DNA of 64,000 nt from Nicotiana tabacum. Taxonomy: Eukaryota > Streptophyta > Magnoliopsida > Solanales > Solanaceae. Shown piece by piece: positions 1 through 12,140 of this stretch. The stretch is taken from assembly GCF_000715075.1 (NCBI RefSeq), contig NC_134097.1:68109190-68173189 (forward strand), in the 5' to 3' direction. The notes below the pieces were generated by a model. It worked only from the letters and a program-made list of their open reading frames with translations, did not search any database and was not told where the DNA came from. How positions within the stretch are numbered: the first letter of the stretch is position 1; every line of letters starts with the position of its first letter. The translations under genes were made by a program, and so were the position numbers.

Positions 1-165
1 GCAGTCCGACCCATATAATATACTACTGCAGCGTGCAGTCCGATCATTATAATATACTACTGCGGCGTGCAGTCTGATGCATATAATATACTACTGATGC
101 ATGCAGTCCGATCCGCATAAATATATACACTGTTATGGCATACAGCCCGATCCATAGAATATCAA
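1..165 (-). repeat. Degenerate tandem array in LTR E
   Basis: About four copies of a 37-40 bp unit built on GCAGTCCGAYCC and TATAATATACTACTG. It lies about 2.0-2.2 kb from the LTR start. Its reverse complement resembles the array in the C 3' LTR at 35765-36060, which has GGATCGGGTTGCACGC-like units. Confidence 0.75.
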
Positions 166-1149
166 ATACCCTCACCATGGGGTTCTCGACCCCTCTCAGT
201 CAATATAGACTTGGCCTCTCGGGCACACTAAGATAAGACGTGGTTCTCAACCTACACGTTACTCTCATTAGGATTTAATAATTTCTAAAGTTGGTTCATA
301 TTATGTTTATCAGATAAGAACATGACTGAGGGTATGATTTTGACAAGAAAAGTGAGGCCAACCAATACAAATGCCTCCTAAGGGTTCTACAGATCGGCAC
401 AAGGCCCCAAACATGGCAACTAGCCCATAATATAATGATATTAATTAAGTCTCAGTCAAAAGTACAGTAGAGTCATCAAACGGGATGGACCGAGTCCAAA
501 TCCCCAGTAGTACAAACCCCACGCTCATCATACAGCGTGTGTCTCATCTCAACATAGCACCACGTTGTGCAAATCTGAGGTTTCAAACTTTCAAAACATC
601 ATTTATAACCATTACTCACCTTAAGCAGGCTGAAATCCTAGCTTGCTACTCCCTTGCCTCGCAAATCAACCTCCCCGAGCATCGAATCTGATCAAAACCA
701 CAAGCAATATGTTACAATAGGCTAAGGGAAAACAACCCAATCGAAAAGACTCAAAAAATATCGAAATCACGAAGTTGGCAAAATCCGAGCCCCGGGCCCA
801 CTTCGCGAAAAATCATAAAATTGATATCACCGGATTCCTTATCTCTCCACGAGTCTATACATATCAAATTTACTGAAATCCGAGCTCAAATGCTTCCTCA
901 AACCCTCAAATTTCTATTTCAAATGTCAAGCCCTAATCCTTCCCTTTTTAATCAAATTTCCATGAATTTAGATGTTGAATCTACAATTAAATGACGTTTC
1001 TAAGCCATAGGACTAACCTCCAATCGATTCCAGTCGAAACCCTCTTTAATCCTCGTCCAAAAGTTCTCAAGGATATTCAAAATGGTGGAAATAGACTTAG
1101 GCTCGTGGATAAAATGCTATTAAAAACCCTTCTGTCAGCCCAGATTTTC

Positions 1150-1495
1150 CTCTATGCGATCACATCCAAGCCTCTGCGATCGCATAGCTCAACTTTCCCA
1201 GGCCTCCAAAATGTCCTATGCGAACGCGACCCCTTAACTACGATCGCACTGCTTCACCAATCAAACCTACGCGATCGCATACCTCCACCCGTGTTCGCAT
1301 TGAACAAAATACCATCCTGGACCCCAGGTCCATTTAATACTAAGCGATCGCAATCCACAAAACGCGATCGCAATGAGTAAACTTTTCAACTTATGCGATC
1401 GCAAGCCCTACTCCGCGATCGCAATGAGCAACAGAACAACTTTCCCCAAACCTTCTATGCGATCGCAATTGCAGTCCTACGATCGCAAAGAACAA
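1150..1495. repeat. Cluster of GCGATCGC palindromes in LTR E
   Basis: Seven perfect copies of the self-complementary 8-mer GCGATCGC (at 1176, 1271, 1344, 1363, 1395, 1414 and 1459), plus four one- or two-base variants (1156, 1220, 1240, 1480), in under 350 bp of otherwise AT-rich sequence. The spacing is irregular, so this is a repeated word rather than a tandem repeat. The cluster sits 690-1040 bp from the LTR start. Confidence 0.85.
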
Positions 1496-2187
1496 ATGTC
1501 TGCAACACTTCAGCTGAAAAATTTGCAAATTCCAAAGGTTAGAATTGGTACGTTTGACTATCCGAAATCACCCCGAGGCCCCCGGGACCTCAACCAAAAG
1601 CACCAACACATCCTAAAACATCATCAAAACTTGCTCCAATTGTCGAAACACCTCAACTAACACCAAAACCATCGAATTACATCGAATTCAAGCCTAAGTT
1701 TCTTTTAAAACTTCCAAAACACACATTCGATCAAAAACCCGACCAAATCACGTTCGAATGACCTGAAATTTTGCACACATATCTCGAATCCCTTACGGAG
1801 CTACAACAACTCTCGTAATTCCATTCCGACTCTCGGATCAAAATCTTACCGATCAACCGTAAATCGCAAAAATACTAACTTCGCCAATTCAAGCCTAATT
1901 CTACACCGGACCTCCAAAATTACTCCCGATCCCACTCCTAAGTCACAAATCATCCCCCGAAGCTAACCGAATCACCGGAAATCACATCCAAGCTTTATAA
2001 CTCAATAGTCAACATCCGGTTGACTTTTCCCAAAACAAGCCTTCCTTAAAAAACTAAGTGTCTCATTTCCTATCAAACCCAATCCGATTTAACTCTAGCA
2101 CACCAAATACCGATAACGAAATAGGAAGAAGCATAAAATGGGGGAAACGGGGCAGTAACTCACGTGATGATGGGCCGGGTCGTCACA

Positions 2188-2901
2188 TGTATGCATAGAG
2201 ATATACTTTCCCTATGCAATCTTAGATTGAAATATTTTTTCTGTTGTTGAAAGTTTTTGGGAAAAATTAAAGTTTTTTGATAGACTTACATTTTGGTGAA
2301 TTCGGTGAAAGATTTGGGTTTTACTATTATACTTGAGAAGCATGCCAATTTTTTCGTAACCGTGGACGAGCTGAACATCATATCTTTGAGTTATTTCTTG
2401 TACTCATTTTGTGATATTGTTATGAGTTCTTGTTGGCCATTTGTGTTGGAATCTGACCATTTATCCAAGCTCGTCAGTGCTTTCAACCTAAGACTAAGTC
2501 TGTTAATTATTGAGTACATGGGGTTGGTTGTACTCATACTACACTTCTACACCTTGCATGCAAATTTTGGATGCTGATTGTTGTTGTGTATGGGGGGAGA
2601 TGGCATTGAAGATGTACCTGCATTCCAGTCACAGCAGCCTCTTATTCTTGGTAGCTTTAGAATTATTAATTTGTTCATGTATATTTCAAACAAATGATGT
2701 ATTTATTCCATACTAGCTTTATAAATTCTAAAACTTAGAAGCTCATGATTTGTACTACCAGTCCTTGGAATTTTTTGTAAAACTTAGTTATTTCATCATT
2801 TATTTTTTCCAGTTAAATCTCATTTGAATAGGATTGTTTCTAATTGGCTTAGCGGGTTGCGTTAGGTGCCATCACGACTAGTCAGATTTTAGATTGTGAT
2901 A
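2188..2901 (+). mobile_element. Element C: 3' portion of its 5' LTR
   Basis: Collinear with the 3' LTR of C from about 36241 to 37345 (shared TGTATGCATAGAGATRTACTT at the left edge, and similar ends near ACTAGTC). The two copies differ at many sites, so C is old. The MITE found in the 3' copy is absent here, near 2580. The LTR ends at 2901 and is followed by AATTGG, the first bases of the primer site, which continues at 25119 beyond Ogre A. Confidence 0.85.
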
Positions 2902-2907
2902 AATTGG

Positions 2908-5900
2908 TGTCACACCTCCTTTTTTACACACCCAAGGGGGTATAAGGGAGTTATTCCAATTAAAGTGACATTATTCGAAATGAGATTATTTACTTTATTA
3001 GAGTCGTCACTTGGAATAGTTTATTTGGTGTCCCAAGTCACCGGTTTATTTTAAAATCCCAAATCGAGAAAATTCGACTTTTATTTTAAAGTCTGCGAAC
3101 TAGAAATTCTAAGTAAGGAATTCTGTAAACCCGAGGGAAGGTGTTAAGCACCCCCGGATTCTGTGGTTCTAGCACGGTCGCTTAAACTATTACAATTGGC
3201 CTATTATCTGATTTTAATACATGTTTTAGACTATGGTACATTTTTAAAATTTTTAACCGCTTTTAATTAATTTTAGGAAAATTCAACGTTATTTAAAATA
3301 CGTCTTGAACCACGCCACATGAAATTCACCCGCGTTCCACGACACATTTTATTTAAAGTTGTTGAGATTTGGATTTGGGTCACATGAAATGCACACCCGA
3401 GTTTAAGGAAATTAATTTAAATTACGCGCCTAAAGCCACTACGCACTTTCAAATTTGTGAGGGCCACAGAAAATTTGACTAAATGGCACACCTTAATTTC
3501 TAAACGGGTTAAAATTAATTAAATGAGGGCCTTGCATTTTAGGCTTTTATTTGGAACAACGCACCTCAAATTATTCTATCAAAGTATTTCTAAACTTAGT
3601 TATTGAGGGGCCATAGACTATTTTCGTTATATAATATGTCTCACCTCAATTAATTAAACGCTAAAAGAATTCAGGGTTGTACTCAAAACTAGCTAAAAGG
3701 CTTGCATAAAAGAAAGGTTAATTATTTAAACAAGGGGTTTTGGGCCAACACAAACAATTAGCGGGAAGACAGGGTTCAACAAAGCGAAATGGGTCCAAGT
3801 CCCATTCGCAGGCGCCTTCAGGTTTGGGCCCAAGAGTAAGCCCCATTTTCGGGACCCTGAAGTTAACGAGTGCAGGACTCAACATCGAGTCCCCATAGCA
3901 CACAAGCAATGACTGAAGTTACAGGGGATCAACGTAAATCCAAATGGCTATTAGTGGAACTAGTGTATATACAATCAACTTTTAAATCAACCTCTAACTA
4001 CTCAATGGACAATTATATAAGATTTTAGCAATGACATGATTTTGAAAATAATTGAAAGTCCAATTTTGAGAACTATACAGTATGCAACTTTAGCTTTCAA
4101 AACCCCCAAGCTAACTTGAAGTAATGACATGGGAATTTAAACCTCAACTAAATCTCATATTAACAGAACTTGTAGGATTGACATTAAACAACCATGATTT
4201 TAACACATCAGCCTAACCACATAACAGTCACAAATAATTCAACAATGGCCAAGATGTTATTGCAAATACAACCCTGAACATTTCTTTCACTTATAGCCAC
4301 TTTCAAACAAAACTGATAACTTAAACAGAATAATCTAAACACTTAAAGCTTCAATCTCATGCCATGACATATTTTCATGATCAATGTACTAATCAAAACA
4401 TTTCTAGGGCTAAATATTACAGCTATACATGAGATTGAAGGGAGAAGAAATAAGGTAAAACAACAAATAATATGAACTTTTCATATTTCCAAGTCCCACT
4501 TCATATTACAATTAAGTGAAGACCATGGTTCCAAAATATACCTGGAAAATGCCAAAGAAAAGCCAAGAGTGTGAGAGAGCAACAAACAGCAGTGACCCAT
4601 CAACAGGAAACCAAAAAAAAACAGCTCAAAGCAAGCAATGAAACAATGATACACGGCAAACCCAAAATCCAGACTTCAGAAACTAGAATCCAAATGATTC
4701 AAACCCAAACTCGTAAACCCAAATTCGAGCAATTTTACTCAGATGCAAGACTTTGATGTTTTCAGTTGTTTTAAACTAAGCAATGAGGATTAGAAAACCA
4801 AAAACCAAGCAGAATTTTGAGCAGTTTTCAACTAATAATTGCAGGAAAATTTCAGTATTATTTCAGAATTCTCAAGACTTAGTTGTTTCAGCTTTTTTCA
4901 AGATTTTTCTTCTCTCCTTTCTGCCTTGAGCTTGAAGAAAGGGATGCCTTTATAGGCAAGCTTTTTGGGCAGCAGAATAAATTCAGTTATTGCACTTTAA
5001 ACCTTTTGATATTTCCATTTTTGCTCAAATACCCTTAGCTTTAAAAATCAGTTTTCAAAATAGTCCCAACCCCCACCTTCTAGGCAGCTTCCCATTTAGT
5101 TGTTAAAGATTCCCTCACCTAGAATTCTTAGACTACCCCTTGAACCCCTGTTTTTTACTTTAGGGACCCAAATGGGTCAAATTGACCCAACAACTTAAAC
5201 CAAAAATGAACAGGCTACCTTTCTTTTTGCAAATGGGTTAGAAACGACCTAAAGCCTAAACAAGAAGCTAATCCAACTACATTCTGTAGGCAAAGAAAAA
5301 CACAAACACTGAAATGATTTCAACAATTAAAATCTGAATCAATTAATTGATTAATGAACACAAATGGGCATAGAATAAACTAGGTTATTAAATCAAAATA
5401 AACCAAATTAAACTAAACTAATGAGACTAAAATCAAAGGGGAAAATTAGAGGTTTAAATGTGCCACTAATAACACTAAGAAGAACAGGAATCAAAGAAAG
5501 CTTTAAAGATGTAAAAAGGGAACGCGTGGAACAAACGAACGCAAATCAATCTAGGCCCAGAAACTTGGTCGAGTTTCAATTAAGGTGAAAACTTAACCGA
5601 ATGAAAGGAGAAGAAAAGAAGAGGAATAAGAGGTAAAAATAAAACAAAATGGACAGAACTCACCGCCTAACCTTAAAATCACACTTGATATCCTGACTTA
5701 CATGAAACTGATGCTAATCACTTGTTCTTTGTCAAGAACAAACGAAAAGCACCAGTTTTGTAGTGAATCAACCTTCTAATCGTGAAAAACAAAGGCCTGA
5801 GTCGATGCATGCCACCGAGTTCAAAGGAAATTGATTTTGAACATTTAGGGTTCGAACTTTGGTTTAAGACTCGAGAGGTTCTGGCAAGATTCGAGGGAAA

Positions 5901-6767
5901 CCAGTTGTAGATTAGGGGAGTGGGAGCCATGGGGGTTCTATGGTGTTAATTTGGGGTGGTTCGGCAGTGGCGCCGCCAGCAGTGGCGCCGCCGGCTGAGG
6001 CGGTGAAGAATAGGGCGGCATTAGAGTTTTGGGTAAGGGTCTCTGGAGATGGAGATAGGGTGAGAGAGGTGAGATGGGGGGGGGGTGCAGGGCGTTTGGA
6101 CAGTTTTATATTAAATATACCCTCAGTTCCCAGCCGTTGATTTGGACGAGATCAAACGGCTCAGATTAAGTACACAAAAACGGGGTCGTTTGGGATTATG
6201 TGGGGATTGGACCGGTTTTGGACGGGTTTGGGCTAACTGGACGGTATTTTAAAGGGGAAAATTGGTTTGGGCTTGGGAAAAATCTGAATTCTCCAATTCC
6301 TTTCTTTTTCATTTTCTTTTTATTTATTTCAAAACTCTTTCTCCCTTTTTTTTTCAAAATTAAAAATAAAACCTAAATTAATTCCTAATACAAATTATCC
6401 TACTAAATTATATTAGTTAACTATAAATAACAATTACCACAAATATTTAAATACCAAACTAAAAGGAAAACTACAAAAATTCGAAACTCAAAATTAAAAA
6501 TGCAAAAATTAGTTATTTTTCGTGATTTTTTCATTTTTGTAAAACACTAATTTACCAATTAATCTAAAAATGTAAAATTAAATTATAAATGCAATGTGTG
6601 ATATTTTGGTATTTTTTATGATTTAAATAAAACTTAAACGTGCACAAAATTGCAAACAATTAAATAAAATTCTACAAAATTCCTAAAATGGTAAATAATT
6701 AACAAAATTTATTTTCTTTGGATTTTTATAGGAGTATTTCATATAGGGTAAAAATCACGTGCTCACA
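2908..6767 (-). repeat. 3' LTR of Ogre A
   Basis: About 3.86 kb, matching 21267-25118 end to end. Differences include a short tandem duplication of a GTGGCGCCGCC segment near 5970 present only here, and loss of about 19 bp near 6280 relative to the other copy. Divergence is greatest toward the 2908 end. There is no gene inside; the small open frames are chance. Confidence 0.93.
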
Positions 6768-6780
6768 GCTGCCCCTCTTT
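6768..6780 (-). promoter_or_regulatory. Polypurine tract of Ogre A
   Basis: On the minus strand AAAGAGGGGCAGC lies directly before the 3' LTR tip TGTGAGC. The same 13 bases precede the 3' LTR of Ogre B at 60611-60623. It is the expected plus-strand primer site for reverse transcription. Confidence 0.85.
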
Positions 6781-6879
6781 GCTCGGAGACATGAAGGGTT
6801 TTCGGGAAAAGATAAAATGAGCAATCACGAGGGATTTTTGCCCGTCTGACACTCCATGAGAAGCATTTTTGAATAGAGT

Positions 6880-6947
6880 CTGACCGATCCTTGCTTCAAA
6901 GGTTGCCTACATATCCTTGGCTATAAAGGAATCAGGTCAGTGTAGTT
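6880..6947 (-). repeat. Ogre boundary stem-loop motif, copy A4 (before the PPT)
   Basis: Minus strand: CTACA ... CTGACC ... GATTCCTT, loop, AAGGAT directly followed by ATGTAG, then GGATCGGTCAG. Helix 1 is CTACA/TGTAG, helix 2 is ATTCCTT/AAGGAT, and a possible third pairing is CTGACC/GGTCAG. It lies about 100 nt upstream of the PPT, as does copy B3 in Ogre B. Confidence 0.7.
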
Positions 6948-7499
6948 TTGGAAGTTTTTGGTAGCTGAAACTATCGGGAAGCTGTGATTTCACTGTTGCT
7001 GCTGCTGCTACTGCTTGCTGACCTCCTTATTACATCAAAAGGAAAATCAAACGCTAAGCTGGATAAGCCTATCAATTACGAGTTACAAGATTCCTATCTA
7101 TAAATTTCTTGAAGCTTGATCTTGAGTCTTAGCTAGTTTTTGTTGTTGACTCCGATCTGAATCTTAAAGCTCGTCAGCGGTAGGTACTGGTTCTTTTTCA
7201 GCTTTGGATCAAGGCGGGATATGCAAAGCTTGTGACTTCAATCATATCTTGAGCAGTCCGCATCCTTCTTCGTTTCAACCTTTGAGTTCACTTCTTTATT
7301 TTTGTTCTTTTTCTTCTTTTCTTTGTTCTGGATTGAGACTCATTCTTTTGGTTATCTCGAACCCTGTGCGTCGAAGTAAAACCTACTCAGACACCAACAC
7401 AGTCAAACGAACAAAATTTTCTTCCCCAGTTTTCACTAGGAAAATTTTGTGAGTTATTTGTAACTAAAACCTACATTATTTATCTATTGAAAGCAATAA

Positions 7500-8750
7500 A
7501 GTAAGGATCGTGGGTCCTTAGGAGGAAAGATTAGGTAATGGAGCTCTATATCTAAAAATATCAACTTAGGGATTGGAGCCCCAATGTTGGGAAAAGCGAC
7601 TAGGGAATGGAGGTCCTATGTTTAAAAGGCTCAACTCAGGGATTGGATCCCTAATGTTGGCAAAAGGCGACTAGGGAATAGAGGCCCTATGTCTAAAAAG
7701 CATCAACTCAGGGATTGGAGTCCTAATGTTGGCAAAAGGAGACTAGGGAATGGAGGCCCTATGTCTAAAAAGCATCAGCTCAGGGATTGGAGCCCTAGTG
7801 TTGACAAAAGGCGACTAGAAAATGTAGGCCCTATGTCTAAAAAGCATCAACTCAGGGATTGTGCCCTAATGATGGCAAAAGGCGACTAGGGAATGGAGGC
7901 CCTATGTCTAAAAAGCTCAACTCAGGGATTAGAGCCCTAATGTTGGCAAAAAGCGACTAGGGAATGGAGGCCATATGTCTAAAAGGCTTAACTCAGGGAT
8001 TGGTGCCTTAATGTTGGCAAAAGGCGACTAGGGAATGGAGGCCCTATGTCTAAATAGGCTGAACTCAAGGATTAGAGCCCTAATGTTGGCGAAAGGCGGC
8101 TAGGGAATTGAGGCCCCATGTCTAAAAGGCTCAACTCAAAGATTGGAGGCCTAATGTTGGCAGAAACGGTGACTAGGGAATGGAGGCCCTATGTCTAAAA
8201 AGGCTCAACTCAGGTATTGGAGCAATAATGTTGGCAAAACGCGACTAGGGAAAGGAGGCCCTATGTCTAAAAAGCATCAACTCAGGGATTGGAGCCCTAA
8301 TGTTGGCAAAAGGCGACTAGGGAATGGAGGCCCTATGTCTAAAAGGCATCAACTCAGGGATTAGAGCCCTAATGTTGGCAAAAAGCCACTAGGGAATGTA
8401 GGCCCTATGTCTAAAAAGCATCAACTCAGGGATTGGAGCCCTAATGTTGGCAAAAGGCGACTAGATAATGGAGGCCATATGTCTAAAAAGCATCAACTCA
8501 GGGATTGGAGCCCTAATGTTGGCAAAAACTGACTAGGGAATAGAGGCCCTATGTCTAACAAGCTCAACTCAGGGATTCGAGACTTAATGTTGGCAAAAGG
8601 CGACTAGGGAATGCAGGCCCTATGTCTAAAAGGCTCAACTCAGGGATTGGAGCCCTAATGCTGTTAAAAAAGGCGACTAGGGAATGGGGGCGCTATGTCT
8701 AAAAAGCATCAACTCAAGGATTGGAGCCCTAATGTTGGCAAAAGGCGTCA
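7500..8750 (-). repeat. Tandem array in Ogre A 3' UTR, ~73-bp unit, 17 copies
   Basis: Units carry CAACTCAGGGATTGGAGCC, CTAATGTTGGCAAAAGGC and GACTAGGGAATGGAGGCC on the plus strand. I count 17 occurrences of the AATGTTGG landmark from 7582 to 8729. Copies differ by point changes and small indels. Open frames through the array change frame between units and are not genes. Family-specific tandem arrays in the 3' UTR are an established feature of Ogre elements and a proposed source of satellites. Confidence 0.92.
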
Positions 8751-9664
8751 AAGATTGAGGTTGGGAATGTTAAGCTATCATCATTTTTTTTAATTTTCTT
8801 ATTATTTTTTTATTTATTATTATTTTTTACTTTATTTTTTCATTTCATTTTATTCCAATAAAATGCGGGAAAGAATTCTGAAGGGAAACTTCCCTTTTGG
8901 GTTGATTGTTACTGCGAAGCTGTTTCTAGGTTTTGCACAGCTTTTCTTTTGGCTGCACCTTCTTTCGCACGGTTGCCTTGGGCCGCATCTGTTTCAATTT
9001 TAAACAAAGAACAATTGTTAGTTTAAAACGGTGGTTGGTTTTGTGGCCTTGATTGTCTCGATCACTCAATCTCGGCCCGAACCTTTGTTGAGAACCTCTG
9101 CTGCTTGGTGGTTTTCTGAAGATTGATCTATCTTTCAAACCGAGGGACTCAACTTTTAAGATTTCATGACGGCTCGCCCGTGTGGGCTTCTACCCTTTTA
9201 CTTCATTCTGCCTTTAGGGCTTTTGCCTTTGGCTTTCTTTTCCTTTTCAATAATTTTGATTTCAGAGCATCAACCATCATGGCCAGTCGGGATCGACTTG
9301 ATGCACCCGCTGAGGTTGAGTACTTTTCTTTGGCTTTTGTTAGACAGAACCCTGTAAAGCCGGTCTTGCCACCTTTCCTTTGTGTTAGTTTCGGAACAGA
9401 GTTAGACCGAAAGGGATTCAAGGAAAAGTAAACAAAGGTCAAGAAAATGAATTTAAGGAGAAGTGTCCCTTTTGGGGAGGAAAGAAGGACTTATCTGGGG
9501 TACATGCAGACTTCAATAGACATGACATACTTCTTGGACTAGATACCCGATCCGCATAACTATCCAACTTCTCACATACCCATTACGACCCGTGTTTTTA
9601 AACCGATAAACCTTGCCAGGACTCTTTCAATACCAATAGTGGTGAGGGGTTTCTTCTTTTCGAT

Positions 9665-9842
9665 CAACGGCGCCCTTTGCGGGTTTTCGCCAATCGACCT
9701 CTCTCATTACTCTTCTCATCGTTGCCTTATAGTGCTCTTTACGAGTTTTCACTAACAAGACTCTCTCATTTTTCATTTCTCTGCTTACCATCGACTCATG
9801 GTGCCCGTGTGGGTTTTTACCAATAAGACTCTCTCATTTTAT
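9665..9842 (-). repeat. Three ~65-bp repeats in Ogre A 3' UTR
   Basis: On the minus strand each unit contains GAGAGTCTTRTTGGTGAAAA or a close variant, followed by a GGCACCATAAGGCGA-like segment. The same three-unit block occurs in Ogre B at 58035-58216, although the rest of the 3' UTR differs strongly. Confidence 0.8.
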
Positions 9843-10055
9843 TTCTCTCATTTTGATTACATTGGATCCAAACAACTGCGTTCTCCAATTTTGAAAACCT
9901 TTCGCCGATTGATCAAAAGGACTTGAACAAGGTTTGGGGTAAAAAAAAATTAGATTGAATTACAACTTTGGAACCGTTCAGGCGGGATCATCGCTGAACC
10001 ATTATAAAATCTGCCCCAGTTTCACTTTTTGGGGAACTTGAATTTTTATTTTTGT

Positions 10056-10117
10056 GTGACTCGACCCCAGAGAGAGGCTGTCTACGTATCCTTTCGGAAT
10101 CAAGTCGAACGTAGTTC
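10056..10117 (-). repeat. Ogre boundary stem-loop motif, copy A3 (after pol)
   Basis: Minus strand: GAACTACGTTCGACTTGATT, then CC GAAA GGATACGTAG and, further on, GGGGTCGAGTC. Helix 1 is CTACGT/ACGTAG; helix 2 is ATTCC/GGAT closing a GAAA tetraloop; a third possible pairing is TCGAC/GTCGA. It lies about 190 nt past the integrase stop, matching copy B2. Confidence 0.75.
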
Positions 10118-10305
10118 AGGAAAATATTTTGCTTTTGTTGTTGTAGTTGTTGTTGTTGTTATTATTCTTTTTTTTCGAGTTCCAAAAAGGGTAATGAAAG
10201 AAAAGTAACTGGCTCAAAGGGTTAGCAAAAGGATTGGAGTGTTTGGGGTAGCAAGAATGAAAGCCTTTGTCATCCCAATCGGATAGTGCTATTGCTGTAG
10301 AAGGA

Positions 10306-11480
10306 CTAGACATAGTTCCTTTTTACCGCGTCTGCGTTCACAGCTGCCTCGGAATCATTTCCTTCGATATCTCCCAAGTACAATGCTACTCTAGGCAATA
10401 TCTTTCTGATGATGTATGGGCCTTTCCAATTGGGAGCAAATTTCCCTTTTGCTTCCTGATGATAGGGAAGAATACGCCTCAGAACGAGTTGCCCCACTTC
10501 AAAATTTCTAGGCCGTACTTTCTTATTCTAAGCACGGGCCATTCTTTGTTGGTACAACTGCCCGTGGCAGACTGTGGCCATTTGCTTCTCATCAATCAGG
10601 GTTAACTGCTCCAGGCGGGCTTTGACCCACTCACTGTCTTCAATTTCAGCTTCCACAATGATCCGGAGAGAATGGATTTCAACTTCCGCGGGTATTACGG
10701 CTTCAGTGTCGTAAACCAAAAGGTACGGGGTTGCTCCGACCGACGTACGCATAGTAGTGCGATACCCTAACAATGCAAAATGCAACTTTTCATGCCACTG
10801 CCTGGAACTTTGAATCATCTTTCTCAAAATCTTTTTGATGTTCTTATTTGCTGCTTCAACGGCACCGTTGGCTTTGGGACGATAAGGAGTAGAGTTACGA
10901 TGTGTTATCTTGAACTGTTCGCATATGTCCCTCATCAAATGTCTATTCAAATTTGCAGCATTATCTATAATGATAGTTGCAGGAATACCAAAATGACAGA
11001 TGAGGTTAGAGTGCACGAAGTCTACCACAACTTTCTTGGTGACAGATTTGAGAGTAATTGTTTCAACCCATTTAGTAAAATAGTCGATGGCGACCAATAT
11101 GAATCTATGCTCATTCGAGACTTTTGGCTCGATTGACCCAATGACATTCATGCCCCAAGCGACGAATGACCAAGGTGCTGATATGGGATGCAGTTCTATG
11201 GGCGGTGCATGAATCAAATCTCTGTGCACCTAACACTGATGACAATTCCGAACAAAATTAAAATAGTCTTTTTTCATGGTCATCCAATAGTAGCCCCTTA
11301 GAGGAGTTTCTTTGCCAAAACGTACTCGTTCATGTGGGGTCCGCACACTCCTGCGTGTACTTCATACATGATTCTTCCAGCCTCTTCGGTGTCAACATAT
11401 CTTAACAAGTTGAGGTCTGGGGTCCAAGACATCACCACTCAAAAAGAAACCACTTGCATGTCGTCTAATGGTTCTCTTCT
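10306..11480 (-). pseudogene. pol: Ogre A integrase, broken
   Basis: The main frame (11229 to 10528) starts inside the zinc-binding/core junction. It contains WGMNVIGSIEP at residues ~25-34, where the first catalytic Asp of the DDE triad is Asn, then IIIDNAANLN with Asp89, and NGAVEAANKN with Glu125. The Asp89-Glu125 spacing of 35 residues is the canonical one. A stop in the ARA*NKK stretch separates the C-terminal domain (10497-10306, ending AVKRNYV). The HHCC region at about 11250-11480 is in another frame with several stops. Ogre B retains all three catalytic residues at these positions. The Asn change alone should abolish strand transfer. Confidence 0.88.
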
Positions 11481-11516
11481 GGTCCCCATTGGCTTGCTCG
11501 GGGTATTCTTTGGTTT

Positions 11517-12140
11517 TCAAAAATCTTTTGATGTCATGATACCATGGCTGAACATTTGGATCTGCCTCAGCTGTATTACAGTAGCCATGCCTTTCTCTGA
11601 TTTAGATTTCCAAGGGATCAATATGGGCATTATCTGGGATGGCAGCATCGAGGCCAAAGTAGCAAGCACATCGGCCAGTTCATTATGGCAATGAGGGATG
11701 TACCTAAACTCTATTGACTTGAATCGCTTGCCAAGATCTTCCACATGTTGTATATAAGGAATAAGCTTGACATCTCGGGTTTCCCATTCCCTTTGAGCTT
11801 GTCAGATAATCAGATTCGAGTCTCCCATGATTAATAATTCTTCAACATCTTGGTTGATTGCCATGTTCATACCCATAATGCAGGCTTTATACTCAGCGGT
11901 GTTGTTTGTGTAGAAAAACCGATTCTGGGCTATGGCTGGATAATGCTGGCCGGTGGGTGAGATCAAGATCTCCCCAGTTCCAACACCTTTTGCGTTTACC
12001 GCCCCATCAAAGAACATTTTCCAAGCATGGGTGTCTTAAGATATTGCCTCAACTGAATTTACCTCTTCATCTGGGAAGTAAGTGCTCAAAGGTTGGTATT
12101 TATCATTAACCGGGTTCTCAGCCAAATGATCTGCTAACGC
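11517..12140 (-). pseudogene. pol: Ogre A second (archaeal-type) RNase H, broken
   Basis: It follows the first RNase H in the same frame. WKMFFDGAVNAKGVG holds the first Asp, TNNTAEYKA the Glu, MGDSNLII the second Asp and NELADVLATLAS the last Asp: the four-acid pattern of an RNase HI of the kind that Tat-lineage elements carry in addition to the ordinary Ty3/gypsy RNase H. At least three in-frame stops (near 12141, 12018 and 11802) break it. All four catalytic residues are still readable, so damage is by truncation and not by active-site change. Confidence 0.82.

Larger units (their letters stand above)
1..2187 (-). mobile_element. Element E: LTR of a Del/Tekay-like retrotransposon, partial
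   Basis: Read on the minus strand, an LTR begins at 2187 with TGTGACGACCCGGCCC, the usual opening of this LTR group (compare TGTAACGACCCGGCC at 25268), and runs past the left window edge. It interrupts the LTR of element C, which resumes at 2188. No coding frame is present; the open frames at 991-1660 arise from repeated GCGATCGC words. Whether this is a solo LTR or the 5' LTR of a full element cannot be decided, because the other end is outside the window. Confidence 0.8.
6781..10305 (-). other. 3' untranslated region of Ogre A
   Basis: About 3.5 kb between the integrase stop and the PPT without a believable gene. In transcription order it holds boundary motif A3 (10056-10117), three diverged ~65-bp repeats (9665-9842), AT-rich filler, a 17-copy tandem array (7500-8750), a CAG-rich tract near 6990-7020 and boundary motif A4. 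A TTG-rich microsatellite lies at about 10136-10167. Ogre B has the same order, except that its tandem array is unrelated. Confidence 0.8.

Noticed and set aside
1150..1495. GCGATCGC as the cyanobacterial HIP1 repeat, suggesting contamination
   Set aside because: The words sit inside a plant LTR with normal plant base composition on both sides; the resemblance is to the word only.
991..1660. Two open frames of 129 and 95 codons in LTR E
   Set aside because: They arise from the GCGATCGC word cluster inside an LTR, overlap each other, and show no domain.
5940..6140. GC-rich 66-codon frame in the A LTR
   Set aside because: The other LTR has a different length here because of a short duplication; no conservation as protein.
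7689..7889. Open frame encoding repeats (MSKKHQLRDWSP...)
   Set aside because: A translation of the tandem array; unit length and indels change the frame between units.
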